A DNA stretch of 64,000 nt from Sphingobacteriaceae bacterium DW12 (GCA_000783305.1 JROE01000004.1:372001-436000); one strand, 5' to 3'; positions 29,401 through 37,774 are shown, numbered from the stretch's first letter. The notes: generated from the sequence alone by a model not told the origin. Numbers and translations are program-made.

Positions 29401-29803
29401 GTATTTTGCTAACTGATGCTTCAGCTTTAATCGTCCGCTTATCTTTTTCTACAAAGATAGATTTGTCGTTCACATCAAATCTTAAGCCGTTTGTAGTCAA
29501 AATGCTATTCAAAGCATCGACTAAAGGTCTATTCCTGATGCTCACGGAAAAACTACCGGCATGGGAAATATCTTCATTTGCATAAAAAAAATCATAACCG
29601 GTCTGCTTTTTGATTTCCAAAAAAACCTGCTTTATAGTTGTCTTTTTCGAGACAATAGTGACGGTCTGCGCTCTTGTGCTTGCTTCTAATTGCATTACAA
29701 AAGCAAATAGCATAATTGCCAAAAGCTTCATTCTAATTAATTTGGGGTATAAATGGTCTGGTCTCCTGAATCTTCGACTCAGGAAAAAATTGTATATTTG
29801 CAT
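26423..29803 (-). CDS. SusC/RagA TonB-linked transporter with STN domain, locus C
   Basis: This 1126-residue importer has an arginine-rich leader before the signal core (MKLLAIMLFAFVMQLEAS), as often seen in sigma/FecR-linked SusC proteins. An STN domain covers about 45-120 (TIKQVFLEIKKQTGYDFFYANED). A carboxypeptidase-like domain covers about 140-215. The TonB-box-like DEVVVVGFGTQRK leads into the plug, with SVYGVRGANGVILITTKKG. The barrel closes with TYSLGLSASF. A 132-nt spacer with two dyads separates it from FecR. Context suggests import of an alpha-mannan- or uronate-containing oligosaccharide. Confidence 0.94.
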   Translation of the reverse strand: MQIYNFFLSRRFRRPDHLYPKLIRMKLLAIMLFAFVMQLEASTRAQTVTIVSKKTTIKQVFLEIKKQTGYDFFYANEDISHAGSFSVSIRNRPLVDALNSILTTNGLRFDVNDKSIFVEKDKRTIKAEASVSKIQQELITGKVLDSLGNALSGVTIVVVGKSGEGAKTDAKGHFELKVPLGNKLLFSYVGYNSQELTVANYSPLRVVLASTQEALDEVVVVGFGTQRKIQTLGAQSTVSVKELKQPVASLTNVLSGRISGLIGMQRSGEPGLDQSELWIRGINTLSNSNAKPLILVDGVQRDFGNLDPNDIESFTILKDASATSVYGVRGANGVILITTKKGSNMDKPSIKVDIYQGLTQFTKVPEVADGITYMQVANEANITRGNSPIYDAERIQKTYSREDPYLYPDVKWTDEIFNKVGQNTKANLNITGGSQRMNYYVSASYYSEKGLFKTDDLKKYNSEIAFKRYNFTSALSLQATKSTQVDLGVKGWISNGNYPGTGTAQIFEAVFNTYPILYPVVYPNGYEPFVATGGGLHNPYGLLTNRGYVTTYANQIMSDIHVKQKLNFLTEGLSARILYSFDAKNDNRLNRTKSPITYYATKRDDNGELVYERTDGGDGQDYLSFGRTNGGSRQFYLETAVNYDRVFGQHTVNGLFLFNQSDGLSAVASDLIGSLPYRSKGIVGRVSYGYDDRYLAEVSFGYNGAENFAPERRYGLFPSFAAGWVISNEGFWQGTQRVIQLLKLRASYGLVGSGNIDGRRFAYIGTVANTGGWDYGQDRGNYIPGLDIGDYASMVTWETEKNVNIGLELTTFNNALNLQIDLFNRRRENIFLARASVPSSAGFRSNLLGNLGATNNKGIDVTASFQKKINAVDLQIRGTFSYNQNEVIENDQASKPYPYMERRGHRINQRFGYIADGFYTQEEIEDPNIARTAGIVQAGDLKFRDMNQDGVIDGNDQTAIGLSQDPQIVYGFGITGGYKGFSIGAFFQGVSKVQFYMSTTFMPFREGSTKGNLYANIDDRWTEDNPRQDAFYPRLSYGDINQNYSAESSHWLQDGRFLRLKTLDAGYTFPQKTFKRIGMENMRIYLIGYNLLTFSPFKMFDPELGNGTGGRYPNIKTYSLGLSASF

Positions 29804-29857
29804 GGATTAGGTTTGTAAGAATTACGAAATAAAAACTCTTAGGATAAAGAACCTGAT

Positions 29858-29903
29858 TTTACCATTTGGTAAAGAAAAGTTTGGGAATGCCCTACATTCC
29901 CAA
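29858..29903 (-). promoter_or_regulatory. Hairpin plus second dyad in the FecR-susC spacer, locus C
   Basis: The stem TTGGGAATG (29881-29889) pairs perfectly with 29895-29903 around 5 nt. On the minus strand it is followed by ACTTTTCTTT, so it resembles a weak terminator. Next comes the dyad TTTACCA-TT-TGGTAAA (29858-29873), which ends 54 nt before the susC start. The order hairpin, dyad, susC is the same as in loci B and E. Confidence 0.55.
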
Positions 29904-29935
29904 CTTTTTGGTTCAGACAAAATTCTTTAGGTATT

Positions 29936-31072
29936 TTAAGATTTCACCGTGACCCTCCTTCCTTCTATTACAAATCGATTACCTGTCATCTTGGTTAGAT
30001 GATTTAAAAGAACTTTCAAGCCCTTAGATTTTGTAAAGTTTCCTCCGTATTTTACGCTAGATATTTCTCCTTCGTAAGACACGTCGATATTATACCACCG
30101 TTCTATATCTTCCATGATTTCTCGTAGAGATTTGTTATCGAATACAAAATTGCCATTTTTCCATCCAAGGACATCCATCTCCTCAAAAGCCCGTACTTTC
30201 AAGGTGGTTCCCGGGCTACTTTGTGCTTGCTGTCCCGGTGATAAATGGACCTGTTGGTCACCTTGCGAAATAAGTACTCCCCCCTCTAATAAGGAAGTTT
30301 GCACATAGGCATTTTGACCGTATGATTTGACATTAAACTTGGTTCCCGTCACCTGTACAATCTGGTCCTTACTCAAGACTCTAAACGGTCTTTTTGCATC
30401 TTTTTCAACCTCAAAATAAGCTTCTCCTTCGAGCGAAACAACTCGATCTGTTCCCGTAAATCGTACAGGATAACGTAGTGTACTGGCGGAATTCATCGTT
30501 ACACGTGTCCCGTCAGACAGAACGACTACATATTGCCCTCCTCGTGGAATAATCAGTTCATTCCAAGCATCTAGACCATGGTTATCACTAGCCTGTGGAT
30601 GGGCATAATTTAATTCTTGCCCTTTACTGTTTTCAGCTAGTTGCATATGGCCCTCCATCAACACACCATCGTGCTTACCTAGAAACACTTTTTTACCATC
30701 CGCAAGCTTTAGGATAGCAGAAGTATCTCCAGGATTGACGGCTTCCGTAATATAGATGTTCGTCTTATTGTTATCCAAATAATTCGGGATATATAGCAAT
30801 TTGACGAGGAGAAAACCAAAAATAAACGAAGCAGCCACAGCAGTAACTATCTTTATTCTCTTCCTAAGTCTGACCGACCTATTTTGGATAGATAAATAGT
30901 CTACCAGTTGTTTTCTACCACGATCTTTCAAAAAAGAATAGTCGGGTTCACTCTTTCGAATCTGATCGGCAAGGCCTTTTTTGAGTACAAATGATTCAAG
31001 CTGCTTTTTTTCTTCAACAGTACTTTTTTCATCCGCATAGCGATAAAGCAGTGCCATGATTTCTTTTTTCAT
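29936..31072 (-). CDS. FecR-type anti-sigma factor, locus C
   Basis: This anti-sigma factor has 378 residues. The cytoplasmic N-terminus carries YADEKSTVEEKKQLESF. One membrane helix is near 91-110 (IVTAVAASFIFGFLLVKLLY). The periplasmic FecR domain shows GGQYVVVLSDGTRVTMNSAS, LEGEAYFEVEKDAKRPFRV and VQVTGTKFNVKSY. The C-terminal domain ends in VEGRRVTVKS-like strands (residues RFVIEGRRVTVKS). It is encoded 113 nt after the sigma gene. Regulation by the neighbouring SusC STN domain is inferred from family knowledge. Confidence 0.92.
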   Translation of the reverse strand: MKKEIMALLYRYADEKSTVEEKKQLESFVLKKGLADQIRKSEPDYSFLKDRGRKQLVDYLSIQNRSVRLRKRIKIVTAVAASFIFGFLLVKLLYIPNYLDNNKTNIYITEAVNPGDTSAILKLADGKKVFLGKHDGVLMEGHMQLAENSKGQELNYAHPQASDNHGLDAWNELIIPRGGQYVVVLSDGTRVTMNSASTLRYPVRFTGTDRVVSLEGEAYFEVEKDAKRPFRVLSKDQIVQVTGTKFNVKSYGQNAYVQTSLLEGGVLISQGDQQVHLSPGQQAQSSPGTTLKVRAFEEMDVLGWKNGNFVFDNKSLREIMEDIERWYNIDVSYEGEISSVKYGGNFTKSKGLKVLLNHLTKMTGNRFVIEGRRVTVKS

Positions 31073-31185
31073 GGAAAAGGTTTAATTTATAATCAGTTGT
31101 TATATAGTAGAGTATATTAAAGTAGGGGAAGGGGTATATAAAACATAGTAAAAAATATAATAAGCTGATAATAAGCAATATAATT

Positions 31186-31779
31186 TTACATATTCTTCGT
31201 ATAATCGAGCAAGATGAGTATAAAAATACTCTGGTAGTACTCTGGAGGAAGGTGGGTCTTTAAATAGCGTAGACTTAAGCTAATTTGCTTTTTAACGGTC
31301 TCCGTCGATATCTCCAATTTTTCTGCAATTTCCTTGTAAGACAAATTATCCTTTCTACTCAGCAAGAAAACTTCCTTCATCCTAGGTGGCAGCTTATCGA
31401 TTTCTTGATTCACAACTTCTTCCAGTTCTTTGGAATCAACAAGGCCCGATATAACATACCCTTCATGTTCAAATTGAGAACTATATTGTGCAAGCACTTC
31501 TTCTGATTTTAGGATTTCCTTCAATCGCTTAAAAGCTCTATTGCGGGCAACGACTATGAGGTACGATTTTAAAGATTTGATTTTGACACCCTCAGCTCTG
31601 TTTTCCCATATACTAATGAAGGTATCCTGCAATATATCAGCCACCTCGTCATCATCGAATAAAATACGCTCGACGTATTTGAACAAACTATTCCAATACT
31701 TATCGTATAAAGTGACCAAGGCCAATGTATCGCCCAAGGCTAGCTTTGTCAAGATTTCTTGATCATCGTCCTTACACAT
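31186..31779 (-). CDS. ECF sigma-70 factor, locus C
   Basis: This ECF sigma factor has 197 residues. Region 2 is at about 18-85 (VADILQDTFISIWENRAEG, YLIVVARNRAFKRL). Region 4 is at about 130-180, with helix-turn-helix LSYKEIAEKLEISTETVKKQI. The hydrophobic C-terminal tail is YYQSIFILILLDYTKNM. It is the promoter-proximal gene of locus C and is divergent from the AraC gene at 32294, across a 514-nt spacer. Confidence 0.93.
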   Translation of the reverse strand: MCKDDDQEILTKLALGDTLALVTLYDKYWNSLFKYVERILFDDDEVADILQDTFISIWENRAEGVKIKSLKSYLIVVARNRAFKRLKEILKSEEVLAQYSSQFEHEGYVISGLVDSKELEEVVNQEIDKLPPRMKEVFLLSRKDNLSYKEIAEKLEISTETVKKQISLSLRYLKTHLPPEYYQSIFILILLDYTKNM

Positions 31780-32293
31780 AAGTATTGTTAAATTTATTGG
31801 AATATAACTATCTATGCAAACATAAAAATAATACCGTAGAATTCAAATCATGGGTGCGGCCACATCCAAATACTTACACACTATTGAAATATATCCATAA
31901 AACCGTAGTTCCAAACATTCATAGAAGCGGGCCGAATAACGTCTATTTAGAGCGTATATCTAAAAACTGTACCCTCTGCGTCGGTATGAAAATATTGCAT
32001 TTATTTAAGAATAACGAGTGACAGAGCAAAAAGCGATAAAGTGACTAGTAAACAGAGATCCAATATCAGAGAAAGCCTCATAAAGTGTTGCATAATGTGG
32101 AGAAAAATGGATAAATTTGTTTGACGCCAATTAGGAGTGACTGTGCTTGAAATAAAAGGGAAAAGTAGTTTAAAACTTAGCCATGGATTTTCGATCCCTA
32201 GTGATTAAAAAGAAAAACTCGAGATAGCCTACGGCCAATGACATTCTGGAGGATTCGTCAACAAAACCAATTACCCCAAAAATCGTAAACAAA
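31780..32293. other. Long divergent intergenic region, nothing identified
   Basis: These 514 nt separate the locus C sigma gene from the AraC gene. One plus-strand frame of 78 codons exists (31785-32021), but it has no family resemblance and an unconvincing composition. I saw no strong hairpin, tRNA or riboswitch. It should hold two promoters and possibly AraC operators. Confidence 0.35.
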
Positions 32294-33187
32294 ATGAAAC
32301 CAGAGCTTATTGTAGATGCCCCAATTGCGGGTCAAAAGAAAATCTGGATCAAAAAACTCAAAGTTCCATATTTTGATCACCCATTTCACTTTCACAATCT
32401 TTGTGAGCTTGTCTGGATACAAAGAGGATATGGAAAATTAATCATAGGTGACTATGTAGGTAGTTTTGACGAAGGAGAAGTAATCTTAAAGGCTGCAGAA
32501 CTCCCTCATCTTTGGAAGTCTGATGTGATTTTTCACCAACAGAATGCCAAGTTGTACACCCAAGCGACCAGCATTTATTTCCCTACAGACCTAATCCTTC
32601 ATATCACGGACGATGTCGACAATATCCGGTTATACCAAGACCTGAGCCTACGTGCTCAACGGGGCGTAAGATTTGTAGGGTCTACCCGACAAGGCGTCAT
32701 AAAACAGATTAGCAAAATCGTCAAAAGCAGGGGGTTAGCCCAAATGGGAATCTTCTTAAAAATAATAGACACCCTAGTCTACAGTCAAGATGGTACTTCG
32801 CTAGCGAGCCATAACTACCAAAGATCTACCGATGAGCACGACATCCAAAGGTTCAACATGGTATATCAACACCTTCTGCAAAATTTTCAACAAGCAATCA
32901 CACTGACAGAGGTGGCCGATATATGCAACATGTCTCCCAACGCCTTTTGTCGCTTTTTTAAGAAAAAAACCCAAAAGACCTTAATTCAATTTCTAAACGA
33001 GATTCGAATTGGACATGCCTGTAAGCTTTTACAGAATGGCGACTTGACCCTCAAAAGCATTTGCTACACTTGCGGTTACAATAATCCTGTCAGCTTTTTT
33101 GCGGCCTTCAAACAAGTCAAAGAGATGACTCCTACTGAATACCGTGAAGCCTTTAACAAAAAAAGTCTTAACGCGACCAATCTATAG
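32294..33187 (+). CDS. AraC-family transcriptional regulator (cupin plus HTH)
   Basis: This 297-residue regulator has an N-terminal cupin-type ligand pocket (about 15-95; PFHFHNLCELVWIQRGYGKLI). The C-terminal double helix-turn-helix AraC domain spans about 195-290 (TLTEVADICNMSPNAFCRFFKKK and SICYTCGYNNPVSFFAAFKQ). It is convergent with the Gfo/Idh gene at the end of locus D, and the two coding regions overlap by 20 nt. Locus D has no sigma/FecR pair, so this protein is the best local candidate for its regulator, sensing a sugar or its catabolite. That assignment is inference from position. Confidence 0.92.
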   Translation: MKPELIVDAPIAGQKKIWIKKLKVPYFDHPFHFHNLCELVWIQRGYGKLIIGDYVGSFDEGEVILKAAELPHLWKSDVIFHQQNAKLYTQATSIYFPTDLILHITDDVDNIRLYQDLSLRAQRGVRFVGSTRQGVIKQISKIVKSRGLAQMGIFLKIIDTLVYSQDGTSLASHNYQRSTDEHDIQRFNMVYQHLLQNFQQAITLTEVADICNMSPNAFCRFFKKKTQKTLIQFLNEIRIGHACKLLQNGDLTLKSICYTCGYNNPVSFFAAFKQVKEMTPTEYREAFNKKSLNATNL

Positions 33188-34244
33188 CGGGCACGACACT
33201 CTTGTACGCCGCCTCAACGCACAGCATCGTGCAGTAGCTATCCGCTACCGAATTATCCAATACGCAACCACTATCGTGCTTTACGCTCAGTAACTGAGCC
33301 ATACTACCTATGAATCCGTGCGGAAACCAAGATCCATTAATAGGCACAGTATTCCATTTTGGAGATGTCAAATCTGAAGCAATGACATATTCAAATCGAT
33401 CATCTTCGCCAGCTGGATAGTTCATATTGAGGCCCATGCGTACTTTTATAGCTCCCTTAGTTCCCTCTATCTTGAGATAAGACTCTTGATGATCCGTGCC
33501 GAAGTCATGCGTGTGATTGGTCACAATATTAGCGCGTACATAGTCTCCGTAGTCCATGATGATATTTGATCTCACGCTGTGCAACTCTTTCATCCGGGGG
33601 TGTTTAGTAGTTTTGGCAAAGATACCGTGAGGATTGCCGAGAATATGGCGAATCAAATCTATATAATGGATACTGTGATATAGGATCTCAACCCTTTCAG
33701 ACGAGTATAAAAACTCCCACACGTACCACGGTGTAAATACATTGAGGTGGATTTCGATATCGCAGACCTCGCCAATTATACCAGTAGCCAACAATTTTTT
33801 GGCCATGACGATATAGGGGGCATAGCGTAACTGAAAATTGACGGCTGCTACGAGCCTCTTTCGTTGGCATAATGATAGAATTGCCGCTGCTTCAGTAAGA
33901 TTTTCACCCATAGGTTTCTGCAGGAGTACGTGACAGTGGTCGGGTAATAATGCCAAGACATCTAAGATTGCTCCTCCTGGGACAGCAACGTCATAGACAA
34001 CATCTGTACCGTTCTTTTGTACCATCTCCGGTATAGATTCATATACTGTGGAAATATCAAATGCCAGGGCAAGCGCTACGGCTCTCTCGTGATCGAGATC
34101 AAAGAGTCCCTTCACGTCAAATCCAGCTATACGATATGCTGGAAGATGCGCATCTCGCACGATGCTTCCAGCCCCTATCACTACAATGGGGGCGGGTGTA
34201 TCCAACTGTGGAATTTCATAGTTTATAAAATTCATAATATCCAT
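33168..34244 (-). CDS. Gfo/Idh/MocA-family NAD(P)-dependent dehydrogenase, locus D
   Basis: This cytoplasmic oxidoreductase has 358 residues. The Rossmann motif is VVIGAGSIVRDAH (about 21-33), and the cofactor-binding acidic turn is FDLDHERA (about 48-55). The family's usual EKP is changed to QKPMG (Gln109-Lys110-Pro111), keeping the catalytic lysine candidate. The HSIHYIDLIRH motif, near 190, supplies the His/Asp of the active site. Family members oxidise sugars, inositols or sugar acids. With a lactonase-like gene and a RhaT-like permease in the same operon, oxidation of a 6-deoxyhexose is a reasonable guess. It is the last gene of locus D, 17 nt after the permease gene. Confidence 0.88.
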   Translation of the reverse strand: MDIMNFINYEIPQLDTPAPIVVIGAGSIVRDAHLPAYRIAGFDVKGLFDLDHERAVALALAFDISTVYESIPEMVQKNGTDVVYDVAVPGGAILDVLALLPDHCHVLLQKPMGENLTEAAAILSLCQRKRLVAAVNFQLRYAPYIVMAKKLLATGIIGEVCDIEIHLNVFTPWYVWEFLYSSERVEILYHSIHYIDLIRHILGNPHGIFAKTTKHPRMKELHSVRSNIIMDYGDYVRANIVTNHTHDFGTDHQESYLKIEGTKGAIKVRMGLNMNYPAGEDDRFEYVIASDLTSPKWNTVPINGSWFPHGFIGSMAQLLSVKHDSGCVLDNSVADSYCTMLCVEAAYKSVVPAIDWSR

Positions 34245-34261
34245 GTGTCAATTTTTCAAGA

Positions 34262-35317
34262 TTAATTCTTACCTAACGAATTACCATAAGTCAGTACCAA
34301 GACCGCAATAATCAAAACTGATACGGCTCCCAAAAGCAAGTTACGCGTTTTCGTGCTTGTACTTTTCCATTCTTTCAGCAGTAACCCAATCACACTGCTA
34401 CACAATACCAGCAGAATCATATGAATAGCCCAACTACTGAATTCAAATTTTCCCATGCGGGTATGGCCAAGACCATAAAAAAAGAATTGGGTATACCACA
34501 ATATCCCTGTTAATCCGGCAAATGCATAATTCAGACTCAAAATTATTGGTTTTCTGGTCCGATGAATATTTGGCAACATGATAAACTCTTTAAATGTTCG
34601 ATTCTTAACATGTAGATAAATACAGTAGATTGCTGTCGTAACAAAGGCTCCTGTATTGGAGAAGATGTAAATCACATTACCCTGAAAATCACCAGCACCA
34701 TATTGCTCGGCAATGACTGCTATTGGCCGGCCCTGATCTAACGCAAAACTAAAGAAAGCGGCCAATACTCCTGCAAGCAAGCATACGGGTAGACCTTTTG
34801 CTATATTGAAAGAATCTGACTCTTGCCTACCCTGAGCAAGATCCCTATCTTTAGCATATCCAGCCATACCACATAGCGTGATTCCTAATACACCTATCAG
34901 GATGCCTACTAATATCCAAACAAATCCATCTTGCGCGACGACAATCCGAAATTCGCCTTTGTATAAAGGGGGCAACAGTGTACCCAGCACGCAGGATATG
35001 CCGACTGAAATTGCATAGGTTAACGAAAAACCCACATAACGGATGGCAATCCCAAAAGCGGTCCCGCCGATACCATATACCGCACCTAATAAGAATGATC
35101 GCCACATAGCATCTGCAGGAGCTGCCGAAAGAACCTTCCCCAAGCTGGGAATTGTAAAATAAGCAACAACAAACGGTAAAATAAGCCAACATATGGCGGC
35201 CTGTACCAACCAATAAGTCTGCCACGACCACCCGCTTACTCCCTTTTGAGGCGTATAGCATAACGATGCAGACAATGCTCCCAATCCATGCAATAGTATA
35301 CCTGTGAATAGTCCCAT
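34262..35317 (-). CDS. RhaT-like L-rhamnose/proton symporter homologue, locus D
   Basis: This integral inner-membrane protein has 351 residues and about ten hydrophobic helices. It begins MGLFTGILLHGLGALSASL and carries the RhaT-type motifs WLILPFVVAYFTIP and GAVYGIGGTAFGIAIRYVGFSLTYA (within about 50-125). RhaT of enteric bacteria imports L-rhamnose with a proton. Here the neighbours are fucosidase-type hydrolases, so L-fucose or another 6-deoxyhexose is possible. It starts 5 nt after the amidohydrolase stop, which argues for strict co-expression. A minus-strand frame of 165 codons overlapping its first half is a shadow. Confidence 0.88.
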   Translation of the reverse strand: MGLFTGILLHGLGALSASLCYTPQKGVSGWSWQTYWLVQAAICWLILPFVVAYFTIPSLGKVLSAAPADAMWRSFLLGAVYGIGGTAFGIAIRYVGFSLTYAISVGISCVLGTLLPPLYKGEFRIVVAQDGFVWILVGILIGVLGITLCGMAGYAKDRDLAQGRQESDSFNIAKGLPVCLLAGVLAAFFSFALDQGRPIAVIAEQYGAGDFQGNVIYIFSNTGAFVTTAIYCIYLHVKNRTFKEFIMLPNIHRTRKPIILSLNYAFAGLTGILWYTQFFFYGLGHTRMGKFEFSSWAIHMILLVLCSSVIGLLLKEWKSTSTKTRNLLLGAVSVLIIAVLVLTYGNSLGKN

Positions 35318-35322
35318 AGCTG

Positions 35323-36180
35323 CTATATATTGTAAAATAAACTTGCATTTTTATACCAGATCGATAGCTGGTCCTCTCCTGATAGTTCTTCGGTGATAAT
35401 TTCTTTATAAATCTTCCAAGTATCTTTATAGGACAGCGCTAATAGTGATACGGGCCAGTCTCCTCCACACAGACATCGATCAACACCAAATAAATCAAGC
35501 ACATACATGATATACGGCTTGATATCTGACTTGGACCAAGTAGCCATCGCGGCAGCGGCGGTCCCCAGCCCAGATATCTTTGCATATATATTCTGTTGCC
35601 GGGCGGCGGCTTTCATCAACTCGCCCCATCGGCCAAATGCTGCACCTCGAGCTATTGGTGGTTGATTAAGATGATCCAACACCATCCGTAAGTCCGGCAG
35701 TCGATGAGCCACTTCCAATATCGTCTCTAGATGGTCAGTACTGGTACCCACTACGTCAAACGGAAGATTATACTCAACGAGTGTTTTCAAGCTCTCCAAT
35801 ACAGCCTCTTGTAATAACCACCTTGGGTCACTTTCATTGTGGATGAGATGCCGAACACCTTTGAAGTAGGGGTCGCTAACTAATCCGCTAGTTAACAAAT
35901 TATGTGTCTCCTCCGGCTCAACAAGGGGCAGCCACCCCACGACACCAATAACTTCCTTATACTCACGAGCTGTGCGCAACATACGCTCGGTATCGTCCAA
36001 AGTATTGGCCGCTTGCACCAGTATACAATCAGTGACTTCGGCCGCTTCCATCTCAGGCAACAATTCCTGAAAAGCGTAAGATTTTTTCAGTATACTGGTA
36101 TCGCCATCCAACCAACTGTAACGGCCGCGATCCAGGTCCCAAATATGCACATGAGTGTCTATTATCCTATTTGTCTTCAT
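35323..36180 (-). CDS. Amidohydrolase-2 / L-fuconolactonase-like hydrolase, locus D
   Basis: This cytoplasmic TIM-barrel hydrolase has 285 residues. The metal-binding HxH is His10/His12 in IDTHVHIWDL. A later His is in MVLDHLNQPP (His170), and the catalytic Asp lies in CGGDWPVS (Asp241). This set and the length fit amidohydrolase family 2 enzymes of the fucono/rhamnono/galactaro-lactonase group. The probable reaction is opening of a sugar-acid lactone made by the Gfo/Idh dehydrogenase. Its ATG overlaps the stop of the preceding solute-binding-like gene as ATGA (36177-36180), a sign of translational coupling. Confidence 0.87.
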   Translation of the reverse strand: MKTNRIIDTHVHIWDLDRGRYSWLDGDTSILKKSYAFQELLPEMEAAEVTDCILVQAANTLDDTERMLRTAREYKEVIGVVGWLPLVEPEETHNLLTSGLVSDPYFKGVRHLIHNESDPRWLLQEAVLESLKTLVEYNLPFDVVGTSTDHLETILEVAHRLPDLRMVLDHLNQPPIARGAAFGRWGELMKAAARQQNIYAKISGLGTAAAAMATWSKSDIKPYIMYVLDLFGVDRCLCGGDWPVSLLALSYKDTWKIYKEIITEELSGEDQLSIWYKNASLFYNI

Positions 36181-37322
36181 TTCTTTCGATAAATGGTATT
36201 CATATGTTCAATAACCAAACGTGGGTCACCTCCTTTTTGTAAATAGTTGTGCAATGGTATACCTGCATTGTCTTGAAAGGTTAGATATCCCTTATACCTA
36301 GGTCTGGTGTATGCTCTATCTAATGATGGTAGCGTACGGCTAAAATATTGGCGTGTGTAACTATTCACTCCGGCATCCTCCCAAGCTGTACGATGTCCGG
36401 GCTGTCCTCCATTATCCACGTACAAGGACGACTGAATAAACGGAGAAGCTACCCATTGGACAAATTGAAGAGCCTCATTTGTGTGTGTACAATACGCAGA
36501 CACTGCCAAGCCAGTACCTCCTAAAGTAGTCCTAAGTCGATCCTTGTATGCACCAAACTGGATAACATCTGTATAGTCCAATAGATGCTCGGCATACCCA
36601 CGCCTTGAATAATTGGAATATCCATAGGCAAATGGGCAATACCAATAATCGTCGCTACTACTCATAATCTCTGCCACTTGTATCGGATTGTAACTGAAAA
36701 AACGATTATCAATCAGACTCCAGAGTGAACGCATCGTATCCAGGACTTCTACACCTGTCTCGATATCAATAACTTCGTCAGCATCACTAAAGGGCTCTTT
36801 GCCGACGGCAATACAAAAAGTATAAAAATTCATCAACAGGTCAATCGGTATGGCTGGTGCGGCTACCTTACCGGCTCTCGCCATGGTCAGCAACTCATCC
36901 CAGTCCATGGGCACGGCTAATCCATATTGGGTCAATAAATCTTTCCGATAACTAGCTACGGGAGTAGCCGCGTCTATAGCTAATGCCCACTGATGGCCTC
37001 CATAATGATAACTCAAATGGGAGTTACCTACTGAATTGTCCGCTTGGTCTTGTAAAAATTTAGGACTCAAACACTTATCCAAAGGTAATACACAATTCCC
37101 CGCGGCGGCATACCCTACCCAGGGATGATCGATAATCAAAAGATCATATTCCTTTACCAATTCGTGGATTGGATAGTCAGCAAATTGTTGCAAGGTCCTC
37201 TTGTCCCAAGTAATCGACACATTTGTCTCTTGTTCACAAAAGCGTTGGGCGGCGGCTACCAAAGGCGTATACCCTCGACTGTGATCCCATGTGATGCCTT
37301 TCAGCTTAATCAGTGATGACAT
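36177..37322 (-). CDS. Solute-binding-protein-fold protein without signal peptide, locus D
   Basis: This 381-residue protein resembles family 1 ABC substrate-binding proteins: two alpha/beta lobes, ITWDHSRGYTPLVAAAQRF at the start, YDLLIIDHPWVG near 60-71, and a C-terminal KRLR-like helical lobe. It has no signal peptide or lipobox. The start at 37322 cannot be extended, because only five codons precede it before an in-frame stop at 37338-37340. No ABC permease or ATPase gene is present in the window. It should therefore be cytoplasmic and may bind, sense or process an intermediate of the CoA-dependent route. It is 2 nt from the MaoC gene and overlaps the lactonase-like gene. Confidence 0.82.
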   Translation of the reverse strand: MSSLIKLKGITWDHSRGYTPLVAAAQRFCEQETNVSITWDKRTLQQFADYPIHELVKEYDLLIIDHPWVGYAAAGNCVLPLDKCLSPKFLQDQADNSVGNSHLSYHYGGHQWALAIDAATPVASYRKDLLTQYGLAVPMDWDELLTMARAGKVAAPAIPIDLLMNFYTFCIAVGKEPFSDADEVIDIETGVEVLDTMRSLWSLIDNRFFSYNPIQVAEIMSSSDDYWYCPFAYGYSNYSRRGYAEHLLDYTDVIQFGAYKDRLRTTLGGTGLAVSAYCTHTNEALQFVQWVASPFIQSSLYVDNGGQPGHRTAWEDAGVNSYTRQYFSRTLPSLDRAYTRPRYKGYLTFQDNAGIPLHNYLQKGGDPRLVIEHMNTIYRKK

Positions 37323-37324
37323 AT

Positions 37325-37768
37325 TTATTTTCCCTTTTTATTTACCAACAATAGGTGGTCACAAACCATCACTACGTCCCCCTGTTGATTGTGTACAGTT
37401 ATAGATTCGACAACTATTCCTTTTTCTGGCAACTTGTATGCGCGCTTCTCACGAATCGTAATCTGCACCGTAATGGTATCGCCAATATAAACTGGTCTGA
37501 CAAATCTCAAATGCTCATAACCATAGGTAAATGCTTGTTCATTGATAAGGCCTGCAGTCATCCCTATTGCTACACTAAATATCAAAGTACCGTGTGCCAT
37601 CCGTTGCCCAAACGGCTGCTTCTTGCACCATTCGGCATCCATGTGATGCGGAAAGAAATCACCTGTCTGACCGGCATGTATGACAATATCGGCTTCCGTA
37701 ATCGTTCTTCCGCCAGTAAGACGGGTATCTTGTTCGATATAATTTTCGAAATAAATATGTTGGAGCAT
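37325..37768 (-). CDS. MaoC-type (R)-specific hydratase, catalytic subunit candidate, locus D
   Basis: This single-hotdog protein of 147 residues is of the MaoC/(R)-enoyl-CoA hydratase family. The catalytic dyad is present: Asp37 and His42 in [10 protein letters not shown], followed by the substrate-loop [28 protein letters not shown] is the usual second half of the fold. Itaconyl-CoA and mesaconyl-CoA hydratases belong to this broad group and are often encoded beside family III CoA-transferases. It is encoded 6 nt after a paralogue with a damaged dyad. A heteromer is therefore plausible, with this chain supplying catalysis. The substrate is unknown. Confidence 0.88.
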   Translation of the reverse strand: MLQHIYFENYIEQDTRLTGGRTITEADIVIHAGQTGDFFPHHMDAEWCKKQPFGQRMAHGTLIFSVAIGMTAGLINEQAFTYGYEHLRFVRPVYIGDTITVQITIREKRAYKLPEKGIVVESITVHNQQGDVVMVCDHLLLVNKKGK

Positions 37769-37774
37769 AATTGT

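Noticed and set aside
31785-32021. 78-codon frame in the spacer before the AraC gene
   Set aside because: It has no signal, no domain and no neighbour logic; I treated it as chance.
9187-32142. The string AGGAGTGACT found in two intergenic regions
   Set aside because: Shared 10-mers are expected many times by chance in 64 kb, and no longer similarity extends around them.
34851-35348. Minus-strand frame of 165 codons overlapping the permease gene
   Set aside because: It is out of frame with the RhaT-like protein, which has the expected membrane topology; the alternative has no family signature.
36177-37322. Annotation as part of an ABC sugar transporter
   Set aside because: No signal peptide is possible, no permease or ATPase gene is present, and the operon already encodes a RhaT-like permease.
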